Shown in pieces: positions 55,695-63,217 of a stretch of DNA of 64,000 nt. Position 1 is the stretch's first letter. Every line of letters starts with the position of its first letter. Source of the stretch: Floridanema aerugineum (GTDB taxonomy: Bacteria > Cyanobacteriota > Cyanobacteriia > Cyanobacteriales > Aerosakkonemataceae); contig NZ_JBHFNQ010000143.1 in the NCBI RefSeq assembly GCF_041929345.1, forward strand, positions 1-64,000, written 5' to 3'. The notes beneath the pieces are model-generated. The model was not told the origin of the DNA. It worked only from the letters and a program-made list of their open reading frames with translations, and did not search any database. The translations under genes were made by a program, and so were the position numbers.

Positions 55695-56396
55695 ATGCTC
55701 TATCTTCGAGAACTTAGTTATCACCCCACAGCTACCCCAACACCGATTTTAAAATCCATTAACCTGGAATTAGCACCGCAGCAAATGGGGTTAGTGATCG
55801 GGCCTAGTGGTTCCGGCAAAAGTACCTTATTAGAAGTGTTGGCTGGGTTAAGTGAAAACACATCAGGCAGGGTATTGTGGCGAGATCAGGAATTGACACC
55901 TGAACATTTGCAACAATTAGCTGGGTTAGTGTTTCAGTTTCCCGAACGTTATTTCTGTGGTAGTACTATTTTGGAAGAATTGCGCTTGGGACATCCAGAA
56001 TTAGGTTCCCAGCGAGTTCAGGAAGCATTGACAGAAGTGGGATTAGCTCATTTATCATTAGGAACTTCCCCACATTCTTTAAGTGGTGGACAACAGAGAC
56101 GCTTGGCTTTAGCAGTGCAGTTAATTCGTCAGCCGCATTTATTATTGTTGGATGAACCGACTGCTGGGTTAGATTGGTCGATGCGTCGTCAATTGGTGAA
56201 TTTGTTAGCAAAATTAAAGAAACATTTAAGTTTATTTGTTGTGACTCACGATGCGGGAGATTTGTTAGCAATAGCCGATCGCTGTTGGACATTAAATCAT
56301 GGCGAATTAATATCCGTTGACCCAGCTACACTGAGAACTGAAAACTCCAAAAGCAGGAGTGCTGAGGAACAAGGGGGAACAATTACTGTTAAGTAA
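55695..56396 (+). CDS. ABC transporter ATP-binding protein
   Basis: This 233-residue ATPase has Walker A GPSGSGKST (36-44), Q loop VFQFPERYF, signature LSGGQQRR (129-136), Walker B LLLLDEPTAG (149-158) and H loop FVVTHDAGD. The QFPERYF loop is close to ECF/CbiO-type ATPases. No permease or binding protein is adjacent, so partners must lie elsewhere. Similarity, from memory, is to cyanobacterial and plastid ABCI11-type ATPases. rsmG starts three bases after its stop, so the two are co-transcribed. Confidence 0.9.
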   Translation: MLYLRELSYHPTATPTPILKSINLELAPQQMGLVIGPSGSGKSTLLEVLAGLSENTSGRVLWRDQELTPEHLQQLAGLVFQFPERYFCGSTILEELRLGHPELGSQRVQEALTEVGLAHLSLGTSPHSLSGGQQRRLALAVQLIRQPHLLLLDEPTAGLDWSMRRQLVNLLAKLKKHLSLFVVTHDAGDLLAIADRCWTLNHGELISVDPATLRTENSKSRSAEEQGGTITVK

Positions 56397-56399
56397 GCA

Positions 56400-57158
56400 A
56401 TGAGTAATTCAATAGAAACGCCACAACTGCCGGAAATGTCCGAACTCTGGCAGAAAACCTTAAATTGGCAACCGAGTAATGGGGAATTAAGCCAATTTCA
56501 ATTACTTTATGAGTTAATTTGTCAAGGAAATCGCCAACTAAATTTAACGCGAATTACTGAACCGACTGATTTTTGGGAAAAACATCTTTGGGATTCTTTG
56601 CGGGGAATTTCCCGATTTTTGGGTAAGACAGAATTAGATTGTAGGACAGGCATCTTGCCTGTCATCCCCAATCCCCAAGTAATTGATATCGGAACTGGTG
56701 CAGGTTTTCCAGGTGTACCCATTGCCATTACTCAACCAAATTGGCAGGTAACTTTGCTCGATTCGACTCGCAAGAAATTGACTTTTTTAGATAGTTTGAT
56801 TTCCGAATTAGAACTTAAAAATGCTACCACTTTAACAGGTCGGGCGGAAGAATTGGGCAAGCAATCTCAATATAGAGAAGTTTATGATATTGCGGTAATT
56901 CGCGCAGTTGGATCGGCTTTAGTTTGTGCGGAATATGCTTTGCCATTTCTCAAAGTTGGTGGGTTGGCAATTCTGTATCGTGGTAATTGGACGGAGGAAG
57001 AAGCGGTAGATTTGCGATCGACTTTATTGAGTTTGGGAGGTGCGATCGAATTAATCGATCCTTTTACCACACCAATTAGTAACAGCATTCGTCATTGTTT
57101 GCATCTGCGAAAAGTCGCAGTTATTGAACCAGGTAAAAAGGTGAAATTTCCAAAGTAA
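56400..57158 (+). CDS. rsmG: 16S rRNA (guanine-N7)-methyltransferase RsmG
   Basis: RsmG methylates G527 of 16S rRNA at N7 with S-adenosylmethionine. The 252-residue protein has the SAM-binding motif VIDIGTGAGFPGVPIAI (94-110), LLDSTRKKLTFLDSL and RAVGSALVCAEYALPFL. Just before motif I, residues 81-91 (CRTGILPVIPN) are encoded by the palindromic repeat at 56645-56663. It is an in-frame insertion in a loop not seen in typical RsmG. The core is otherwise intact, so activity is likely. It follows the ABC gene by 3 bases. Confidence 0.95.
   Translation: MSNSIETPQLPEMSELWQKTLNWQPSNGELSQFQLLYELICQGNRQLNLTRITEPTDFWEKHLWDSLRGISRFLGKTELDCRTGILPVIPNPQVIDIGTGAGFPGVPIAITQPNWQVTLLDSTRKKLTFLDSLISELELKNATTLTGRAEELGKQSQYREVYDIAVIRAVGSALVCAEYALPFLKVGGLAILYRGNWTEEEAVDLRSTLLSLGGAIELIDPFTTPISNSIRHCLHLRKVAVIEPGKKVKFPK
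56645..56663. repeat. Small palindrome inserted in frame in rsmG
   Basis: GACAGGCATCTTGCCTGTC is a perfect 8-base-arm palindrome with a 3-base loop. It is the same kind of repeat as those found between genes here (for example GCATCTTGCCTGCC near 47274). It is translated as RTGILPV without a stop, keeping the frame. Confidence 0.8.
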
Positions 57159-57160
57159 AA

Positions 57161-57194
57161 ATGGTGCGTTACACCCTTGGTTAACGCACCCTAC
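57161..57194. repeat. GTGCGTTA hairpin between rsmG and superoxide dismutase
   Basis: ATGGTGCGTTACACCC and GGTTAACGCACCCTAC form a stem of about 10 bp. The copy resembles those at 7241, 7398 and 24642. It lies 3 bases after the rsmG stop, convergent with sodA, and may be a shared bidirectional terminator. Confidence 0.75.
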
Positions 57195-57199
57195 ATTAT

Positions 57200-57943
57200 T
57201 TAAGTTGCGGCGGTAAAACGTTTGTTAATTTCATCCCAGTTTAGGGTATTCCACCAAGCATCCAAATAGTCAGCGCGACGGTTTTGGTATTTCAAATAAT
57301 AAGCGTGTTCCCAAACATCGTTACCCATAATGGGAAATTTTCCTTCCATTAATGGACTGTCTTGGTTAGCAGTACTCATTACTCCTAATTTACCATCGGG
57401 GTTACGAACTAACCAAACCCAACCACTACCAAAACGTCTGCTACCAGACTGATTAAATAGTCGTTTGAATTCGGCAAAATTACCAAAAGCTTTATTAATA
57501 GCAGTAGCAATTTCACCTGTGGGCTCTCCACCGCCATTTGGTTTCATGATTCGCCAAAACATACTATGGTTATAATGTCCGCCGCCATTATTGCGAACGG
57601 TGGTGCGAATATCTTGTGGTATATTGTCCATATTTCGCAGTAATTGTTCAACGGTTTGACCTTTTAAGTTAGGATATTTGGCGATCGCATCATTCAAATT
57701 CTTCACATAAGCTGCATGATGTTTATCATGGTGAAATTGCATCGTTCGCGCATCAATATGCGGTTCTAAAGCATCATAGCTGTATGGTAAAGGTGGCAGT
57801 GTAAAAACCCCCGTGTTTTGTGCTACATTCGTCTCACTTTCTGCGGTGGTAATATTATCTCCAGATGCTAGACAAGCACCCAAAGTCACCGCACCAATAC
57901 TGCTTCCAGCTAAAACCAAAAAATTGCGACGATTGAGAATCAT
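57200..57943 (-). CDS. sodA: Exported Mn-type superoxide dismutase
   Basis: This 247-residue protein should convert superoxide to oxygen and peroxide. The N-terminus has a twin-arginine motif (NRRNFLVLAG) and a hydrophobic stretch ending in LGAC, a possible lipobox. So it is probably exported folded and membrane-attached. The SOD core has HHDKHHAAYVKNLN, GGGHYNHSMFW, RFGSGWVWLV and NDVWEHAYYLKYQNRRADYL. GGHxNHSxFW and DVWEHAYY indicate the Mn-dependent class. The metal ligands His, His, Asp and His are present. I chose ATG at 57943 (the longer start at 57964 adds seven residues before the twin-arginine signal). Confidence 0.93.
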   Translation of the reverse strand: MILNRRNFLVLAGSSIGAVTLGACLASGDNITTAESETNVAQNTGVFTLPPLPYSYDALEPHIDARTMQFHHDKHHAAYVKNLNDAIAKYPNLKGQTVEQLLRNMDNIPQDIRTTVRNNGGGHYNHSMFWRIMKPNGGGEPTGEIATAINKAFGNFAEFKRLFNQSGSRRFGSGWVWLVRNPDGKLGVMSTANQDSPLMEGKFPIMGNDVWEHAYYLKYQNRRADYLDAWWNTLNWDEINKRFTAAT

Positions 57944-57994
57944 AAGCACTACCAACTCTTTCACTTTCTCAGTTTAAACGCATTTTCAAAATAT

Positions 57995-59176
57995 TTATTC
58001 TTGAGAAAGGCGTTTAACTTCTCCTCCACCTAATAACTGATGTGCTTCTGCTAACAAAGCCGGAATTTTATCTGCATGAGGACTATTAATTAAACATTGG
58101 CGTAAGTCGAATTGTTTAACTCGATCGGCTTTTTGTCCCGGAAACCAATGACTAGCATTTCCTAATAAGTTATAGCGCATTTTAGCATAATCATACATAT
58201 CGTAAGCTAGCGCCAAATTTCGCAGCCATAAGATTACCGGAATGTTAATATTACCGGGAGTTTCTTCTTGAGAAGGTAAACCTACGTGCCAGGTTTTTAC
58301 CCATGTTTCGCCTAAAACTTTAATTGCTTCTGCTTCCAATTTTGCTAAAATTGGCGGTAAAACTTCATCAGCTTGATCTAGCAAAGGTAAGGTTTTTAAA
58401 TGTTCATCAAAATCTGTTGGTTTAGCTGCACCTAAACTTAAAGTATGGACTTGGGAATGACTTAAACAAAACAAGTCATTAAATACCATTGGACTAAGAG
58501 GGTAACATAAATCTACAAGTTTTTGGGGTGGGTTATAAAGTTGTCCGCCTTTATCGGAAGGGCTAATAATAAATACACCCATGTCATGTTTTCTCGCCGC
58601 TTCTATGGCTGACCAATTATTTTGATTGATATAGTACCAATGGAGGTTGACATAATCAAATTGGTTGGTTTCTATGGCTTGAGTAATAATATTTGTTGGC
58701 CCATGAGTGGAAAAACCAATAAACCTAACTCTGCCTTGTTTTTGGAGTTTTTGCGCTACTTCTAAGCAGCCACCGGGACGAATTGTGTAATCGAGTAATT
58801 CGGCGTTATTAATGCCATGTATTCCAAGTAAATCGACATATTCTAATTTTAAATTACTGAGTGATTTTTCAAAGGTTTTAGCAAATTCCTGCGGAGCGGC
58901 ACTAGGGCCAATTTTAGTTTGAACAATGATTTCCTGGCGGGGAAATTTGGGTAAAATTCTGCCTAATTGTAATTCGGAAGTGCCATAACCTCTGGCGGTT
59001 TCAATGTGATTAATTCCTAGTTCAATTGAACGACGAATTGTTGCTTCTAAGTTCTTTTGTTTATCCCCAGGAATACTCCAGCCGGGGACATCCTTCCATT
59101 TATATTGATATCTCATTCCGCCACAGGAAAACACAGGCATGGAAATATTAGTTCTTCCAAAGCGTCGATACTGCAT
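57995..59176 (-). CDS. Aldo/keto reductase family protein
   Basis: This 393-residue protein has an N-terminal aldo/keto reductase barrel (about residues 1-270): MQYRRFGRTNISMPVFSCGG, IETARGYGTSE, IVQTKIG and GIHGINNAE. The catalytic Tyr (GYG), Lys and His are present. The usual Asp of the tetrad motif (DTA-x-x-Y) is Glu (ETARGY). The C-terminal 120 residues (LPPILAKLEAEAIKVLGETW to the end) are an extra helical region. In related proteins this region carries a 4Fe-4S cluster, but the Cys are lacking here. The substrate is unknown. It is 31 bases upstream of sodA on the same strand and may be co-transcribed with it. Confidence 0.88.
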   Translation of the reverse strand: MQYRRFGRTNISMPVFSCGGMRYQYKWKDVPGWSIPGDKQKNLEATIRRSIELGINHIETARGYGTSELQLGRILPKFPRQEIIVQTKIGPSAAPQEFAKTFEKSLSNLKLEYVDLLGIHGINNAELLDYTIRPGGCLEVAQKLQKQGRVRFIGFSTHGPTNIITQAIETNQFDYVNLHWYYINQNNWSAIEAARKHDMGVFIISPSDKGGQLYNPPQKLVDLCYPLSPMVFNDLFCLSHSQVHTLSLGAAKPTDFDEHLKTLPLLDQADEVLPPILAKLEAEAIKVLGETWVKTWHVGLPSQEETPGNINIPVILWLRNLALAYDMYDYAKMRYNLLGNASHWFPGQKADRVKQFDLRQCLINSPHADKIPALLAEAHQLLGGGEVKRLSQE

Positions 59177-59212
59177 TCTTGGTTAACTCACAACTCTTGG
59201 ATTTATTTTAAA

Positions 59213-59355
59213 TAAGTAGGTGTAAATAAATAAAGTGATAATAGTTATATGAGGATGGGGAAGGCAGGATGCCTACCCCACAAGAAAGCTGTAACTCTTG
59301 TGGGGTAGGCATCCTGCCTGCCTTGGTTTTCACTTTATTTACATCTACCTACTTA
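59213..59355. mobile_element. MITE-like element, copy C (143 bp, complete)
   Basis: TAAGTAGGTGTAAATAAATA and TATTTACATCTACCTACTTA are terminal inverted repeats with few mismatches (about 26 bases). The core is a GGCAGGATGCCTACCCCACA stem pairing with TGTGGGGTAGGCATCCTGCC. Both ends lie at TA dinucleotides, which suggests a TA target, as in IS630/mariner-related MITEs. It encodes no protein. Confidence 0.88.
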
Positions 59356-59384
59356 ATGTAACAAAATTTTTGCAGGTGAGATGG

Positions 59385-60794
59385 CTACTGTTGAATAATT
59401 TGGCGCAACTGGGAAGATTCATCTAAGGTTTTTTCTACGCCTTCTAGTTCAATATCTTTGATGTAATTGATTTTCACTTCTTCAAGCATATCTACTAGTA
59501 AGTTTTCGATTTGTTGGAGATTGTGCTTTTTCTGCAATTCTGCTTCTAGAGCTTTTTCAAAGTTGGTGAATAGCCCAGAGGCGAGTTTGGCGACTTCGGG
59601 ATCTTCAATGGCAGCTTTGAGGGTTTTGTAACTTGTTTGGGAGATGTCTTTGGCTAAATTTTCTGCTAGTTGATTGGGTAATTTGTTGACACCGGGAATG
59701 TTTTGCAGTTGTTTGTAAACGGGGGATTGGTTGAGGGCGCTTTTAATGATGTATTGTAGTAATGCTTCGATATCGGGTTGAACTTGGGGAAGTACGTTGT
59801 AGACGCTGAGGTTGATTAAGCGGGATGCGATCGCTCTCAGTTCATTAGTATTATTAATATCAACATAAGGACGGCGACTTTCTGAATTAAACATCCATTT
59901 TGCCATAGCACCTTGGCTAAGGGAATTTTGCATTCCATCAATCATTCTTACCCCGACAACTTCGGTCATTTCGTGAGCAAAATTAGTGACAAAATCTCGG
60001 TTAATTTGTGCTTTAAACGGTTTGAAATCAACTAATTCTGATTGATTGAGGCGAACTAATACGGGAATTACTCTCAACCACCGCCAAAAAGGTAAAAGTA
60101 AAAATAGGTCATACCACCGCCTGAGCATGGCTTCTAACCAAGTGAGATTTGGGTCACGACTACTAATAGAAAAAGTCCGCACTAGGTAGTCGAGAGCAAA
60201 TAAAATAATAAACGGTAGGTCAATTTTCCAGAATCGATCGACAAATTTACTATTAGTATCGATATGGCGATAATAGTTAGTTTCAATCAAGGGACGAATC
60301 GCCGAATTAAAAAAGTTAATTTCTGATGACCAACCCACTTGGTAAAAATATGCGGAACTCCAAAAAGTATTAAAAGCTTGATGGGCGGAATTTTGGAGGA
60401 GGCGATCGCGAATCTGATTTTTAATCTTCTCCAACAAACCGCTTTTATTAGCGAGCGCAAAAGGATTATCCTCAATCATTTGATTACTCAACAAACGTAA
60501 TTCTGCTAAAGCTGTTTCCACTTCCGGCGACTGCAAACCTTCCGCTGCTACCAATGCTTCTAATTGATTTACTTGCTTAAGATAATTCTGAGTATCTCGA
60601 TGCGGTTCAATACCCTTTACTTGGTCATAAAATTGAGTAACTTCGGGAAAGTGACAGAAGTAAAAGTCGCGCCAAGAAATATAACTTAGGTCAAAAAACA
60701 CTAAAAGTAAATTGACTAAAGCGATAATGGCAAGAATGCGTTGCAACCAAAGGAAACGACGCGGGGATTGTTTGCGAGTAAGAGTTGATGTCAT
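59385..60794 (-). CDS. Conserved membrane protein with voltage-sensor-like segment
   Basis: This 469-residue protein has a helix near residues 17-38 (LQRILAIIALVNLLLVFFD). A second group of helices lies near 190-260: DLPFIILFALDYLVRTF and FLLLPFWRWLRVIPVLVRL. The latter has Arg residues spaced three to seven apart, reminiscent of an S4 helix, and the former carries an Asp as S2/S3 would. No pore loop (TVGYG) is present. The C-terminal 200 residues are helical and charged, probably cytoplasmic, ending in a coiled coil. The family is conserved in cyanobacteria, from memory. I do not assign function. It is bordered by MITE copy C. Confidence 0.65.
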   Translation of the reverse strand: MTSTLTRKQSPRRFLWLQRILAIIALVNLLLVFFDLSYISWRDFYFCHFPEVTQFYDQVKGIEPHRDTQNYLKQVNQLEALVAAEGLQSPEVETALAELRLLSNQMIEDNPFALANKSGLLEKIKNQIRDRLLQNSAHQAFNTFWSSAYFYQVGWSSEINFFNSAIRPLIETNYYRHIDTNSKFVDRFWKIDLPFIILFALDYLVRTFSISSRDPNLTWLEAMLRRWYDLFLLLPFWRWLRVIPVLVRLNQSELVDFKPFKAQINRDFVTNFAHEMTEVVGVRMIDGMQNSLSQGAMAKWMFNSESRRPYVDINNTNELRAIASRLINLSVYNVLPQVQPDIEALLQYIIKSALNQSPVYKQLQNIPGVNKLPNQLAENLAKDISQTSYKTLKAAIEDPEVAKLASGLFTNFEKALEAELQKKHNLQQIENLLVDMLEEVKINYIKDIELEGVEKTLDESSQLRQIIQQ

Positions 60795-60855
60795 AACCCA
60801 GTGCAGAGAATTGCCAACTTAAAGAGTATCGCACTCTCAAGCTGCTTTTTTGCTA

Positions 60856-60920
60856 GTGGGTAGTAGGTAATGGGTAGTGGGTAGTGGAATTTCTCCACCC
60901 ATTACCCATTACCTGCTACC
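60856..60920. repeat. GTAGTGGGTAGT/ACCTACTACC-type palindromic repeat
   Basis: GTAGGTAATGGGTAGTGGGT and ACCCATTACCCATTACCTGC form imperfect arms. The same family occurs at 13597-13649 and around 62187-62381. It lies in the divergent gap before the sulfate-binding protein gene. Confidence 0.75.
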
Positions 60921-61054
60921 TCCATAACCTTAGCGAAAACAAGACTACTTAGTACTTGTTTTACAAAGACTTTTATGCAATTCTCTTATCTATGGTTATT
61001 AACTACGGTATTCCTACTAATTTATCGTAGTTTATGTGGGAGGGATTTTAATCA

Positions 61055-62170
61055 ATGGGGTACGATCATCTTTTAGAGTTGGTAAGACGGCGCTATAGCA
61101 GCATTGGGACTAACCGAATGAAGTTACAGCGTTGGTTCCAATTACCTGTAGTTCGTATTTTTGCTTTACTGTTAACTTTCGGTTTGAGTTTCGGTTGGGT
61201 ATTGCAGTCTCACCCAGCGGTTAGTCAACAACCGGGAAATGCACAAATTACCTTAGTTTCCTTTGCAGTGACGAAATCCGCTTACGATCGCATCATTCCC
61301 AAGTTTGTGGCGAACTGGAAAAAGGAAACAGGTCAAAATGTCACCTTTACACAAAGCTACGGTGGTTCGGGTTCGCAAACTCGTGCGGTAATTGATGGTT
61401 TGGAGGCTGATGTTGTCCACTTAGCCTTGGCGTTAGATACTAATCGCATTCAACAAGCGGGATTAATTCAACCGGGATGGGAAGGAAAATTACCAAATAA
61501 TTCGATCGTTAGCAGGTCAGTAGTAGCATTGGTAACTAAACCAGGTAATCCTAAAGGCATCAAAGGTTGGCAAGATTTAGCCAAAAATGGTGTCAGCGTA
61601 ATTACTGCTAATCCGAAAACTTCTGGTGTGGCGCGTTGGAATTTCTTAGCTTTGTGGGGTTCAGTAGTTAGAACTGGGGGAAACGAACAAGCAGCACGTA
61701 ATTTTGTCACTCAAGTTTATCGAAATGTACCCGTTTTGCCCAGAGATGCCCGTGAAGCGTCTGATGTGTTTTTCAAGCAGGGACAAGGGGATGTACTGAT
61801 AAACTATGAAAACGAAGTTCTCTTAGCAAGACAACAGGGAGAAACCGAACCTTACATTATTCCTCAAGTTAACATTTCGATCGACAACCCTGTAGCTGTA
61901 GTTGATAGAAATGTAGATAAACATAAAAATCGTAGGGTAGTAGAGGCATTCGTCAGATACCTTTTCTCTCCTGAAGCTCAAACAGATTTTGCACAGGTGG
62001 GTTTTCGACCAGTTAACACAAACGTAGCCGCACAATTTAGTAGCAAATTCCCTAGAATTAGCAACTTATTTACGGTTAGTCAACTGGGAGGTTGGAATGG
62101 CACCCAAACTCAGTTTTTCGCTGATGGCGCTATGTTCGATCAAATTCAAACTGCGATCGGTAGAAGATAA
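61055..62170 (+). CDS. sbpA: Sulfate ABC transporter substrate-binding protein
   Basis: This 371-residue protein is a periplasmic sulfate/thiosulfate-binding protein. The signal segment spans residues about 22-58 (PVVRIFALLLTFGLSFGWVL). The mature part has TLVSFAVTKSAYDRIIPKF, TQSYGGSGSQTRAVIDGLEA, DVVHLALALDTNRIQQAGL, NPKTSGVARWNFLALWG and DVLINYENEVLLA. These match the sulfate-binding family closely. GGGAGGG lies before the ATG at 61055; a second ATG at 61118 would shorten the leader. No permease or cysA gene follows. The gene is either an orphan or works with transporter genes elsewhere. A palindromic repeat cluster follows. Confidence 0.93.
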   Translation: MGYDHLLELVRRRYSSIGTNRMKLQRWFQLPVVRIFALLLTFGLSFGWVLQSHPAVSQQPGNAQITLVSFAVTKSAYDRIIPKFVANWKKETGQNVTFTQSYGGSGSQTRAVIDGLEADVVHLALALDTNRIQQAGLIQPGWEGKLPNNSIVSRSVVALVTKPGNPKGIKGWQDLAKNGVSVITANPKTSGVARWNFLALWGSVVRTGGNEQAARNFVTQVYRNVPVLPRDAREASDVFFKQGQGDVLINYENEVLLARQQGETEPYIIPQVNISIDNPVAVVDRNVDKHKNRRVVEAFVRYLFSPEAQTDFAQVGFRPVNTNVAAQFSSKFPRISNLFTVSQLGGWNGTQTQFFADGAMFDQIQTAIGRR

Positions 62171-62186
62171 TCTGAGATAAGTTTTT

Positions 62187-62381
62187 GGTAGTAGGTAACG
62201 CAAGTTGCTAGTTATTAATTATTTCCTGTTCCCCCCTTGAGTAAGGGGGGTTAGGGGGGATCTAAAGGCTGTGATATGTGTTTTGATCCCCCCAACCCCC
62301 CTTAATAAGGGGGGCTAAGAAAGAGCCAGACTTATAACTAGCAACTTGAGTTAGGTAGTGAAATTCCTACTACCTGCTACC
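62187..62381. repeat. Nested palindromic repeat cluster after sbpA
   Basis: Outer arms GGTAGTAGG and CCTACTACC enclose GCAAGTTGCTAGTTAT and ATAACTAGCAACTTG. Within these lie CCCCCCTTGAGTAAGGGGGG and CCCCCCTTAATAAGGGGGG, flanking GGATC/GATCC. The cluster is a series of nested inverted pairs, like a MITE into which others inserted. It may serve as a terminator for sbpA. Confidence 0.75.
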
Positions 62382-62610
62382 AGCCTCAAGCTTAGTAATT
62401 AGCAACTAAATCTATTGATTATGTAAGTGTCAAACTCCTGTGTGAACCTAACAATGAGTATTTAGACCGAAACGATCTGAGGTCGCTTCTGTGCAAAGAT
62501 TAACAAAGTCGTTATTTATTCAAGCTGTCATCGGGTTCATTGCTACCCTGTGATTGCTTCATTAACTAAAAGTCATGGTGAAGGTACCTCAAAAGGAAAC
62601 ACAGGAGTTT

Positions 62611-62835
62611 ATGAAAATTGGCGATCGCATTCGGGTTAAACAGTCAGTCATTGTTTACCATCATCCTCAACATAAGGGTCAACCCTTTGATGTCAAGGGT
62701 TTGGAAGGGGAAATTGTCGCGATCATACATGAGTGGCAAGGTAGACCTGTGAGTGCTAACCTTCCTGTACAGGTCAAGTTTGACAAAAAATTCAAAGCTC
62801 ATTTTCGCGAAAATGAGGTTGAACTGGTAGACTAA
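62611..62835 (+). CDS. ftrV: Ferredoxin-thioredoxin reductase variable chain
   Basis: FtrV is the small SH3-like subunit that pairs with the catalytic FtrC to pass electrons from ferredoxin to thioredoxin. The 74-residue product has MKIGDRIRVKQSVIVYHHPQ, GQPFDVKGLEGEIV, EWQGRPVSANLPVQVKFDKK and HFRENEVELVD. I chose the ATG at 62611 because CAGGAG precedes it and the length fits the family (about 73-75). A 12-residue longer frame starts at 62575. The catalytic chain gene ftrC is not in the window. Confidence 0.93.
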   Translation: MKIGDRIRVKQSVIVYHHPQHKGQPFDVKGLEGEIVAIIHEWQGRPVSANLPVQVKFDKKFKAHFRENEVELVD

Positions 62836-62937
62836 CGCAGCACGGCAGAAATGATTGAGCAGTGGAAAACAGAAAAAGCTAAACAGAAAACCTTCTTTCC
62901 TTGGAGTCTTCTGCCTTCTGCCTTCTGCCTTCCTGTG

Positions 62938-63165
62938 CTAGCGACGACCTCTGAGGAACCAACTGAAAATACATAATTCTCCTCGCATTTGCTCTAACTC
63001 TTGTCGGTGGCGCTCGGCTGTCATGTAATACCATTGACAGTAGCGCTCAAATTCTTGGCGATATTGTACTTCTCGGTAAAACTCTCCGCTTACCTGCACA
63101 ACGGCAAATATTTCGTCTGCTGGTGGTGGCGGAGTCGGAATGATGCGTCTTAATTCTTCTGACAT
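62938..63165 (-). CDS. Small hypothetical protein
   Basis: I do not recognise this 75-residue protein. It begins MSEELRRIIPTPPPPADEIF, a Pro-rich stretch, and continues with an aromatic, charged helix (EFERYCQWYYMTAERHRQEL) and a basic end (FLRGRR). It may be a conserved cyanobacterial small protein. No signal peptide. It lies 52 bases downstream of the YdcF gene on the same strand, so it may be co-transcribed. Confidence 0.55.
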   Translation of the reverse strand: MSEELRRIIPTPPPPADEIFAVVQVSGEFYREVQYRQEFERYCQWYYMTAERHRQELEQMRGELCIFSWFLRGRR

Positions 63166-63217
63166 GATGGTTAGGGGATAAAGTTTTGCTCTTCTAAAAT
63201 CTGGAAATCTAAAATCG

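Noticed and set aside
61055..62170. Phosphate-binding protein (PstS)
   Set aside because: The SYGGSGSQTRAVIDGLEADVV and NPKTSG-like motifs match the sulfate-binding family better than PstS.
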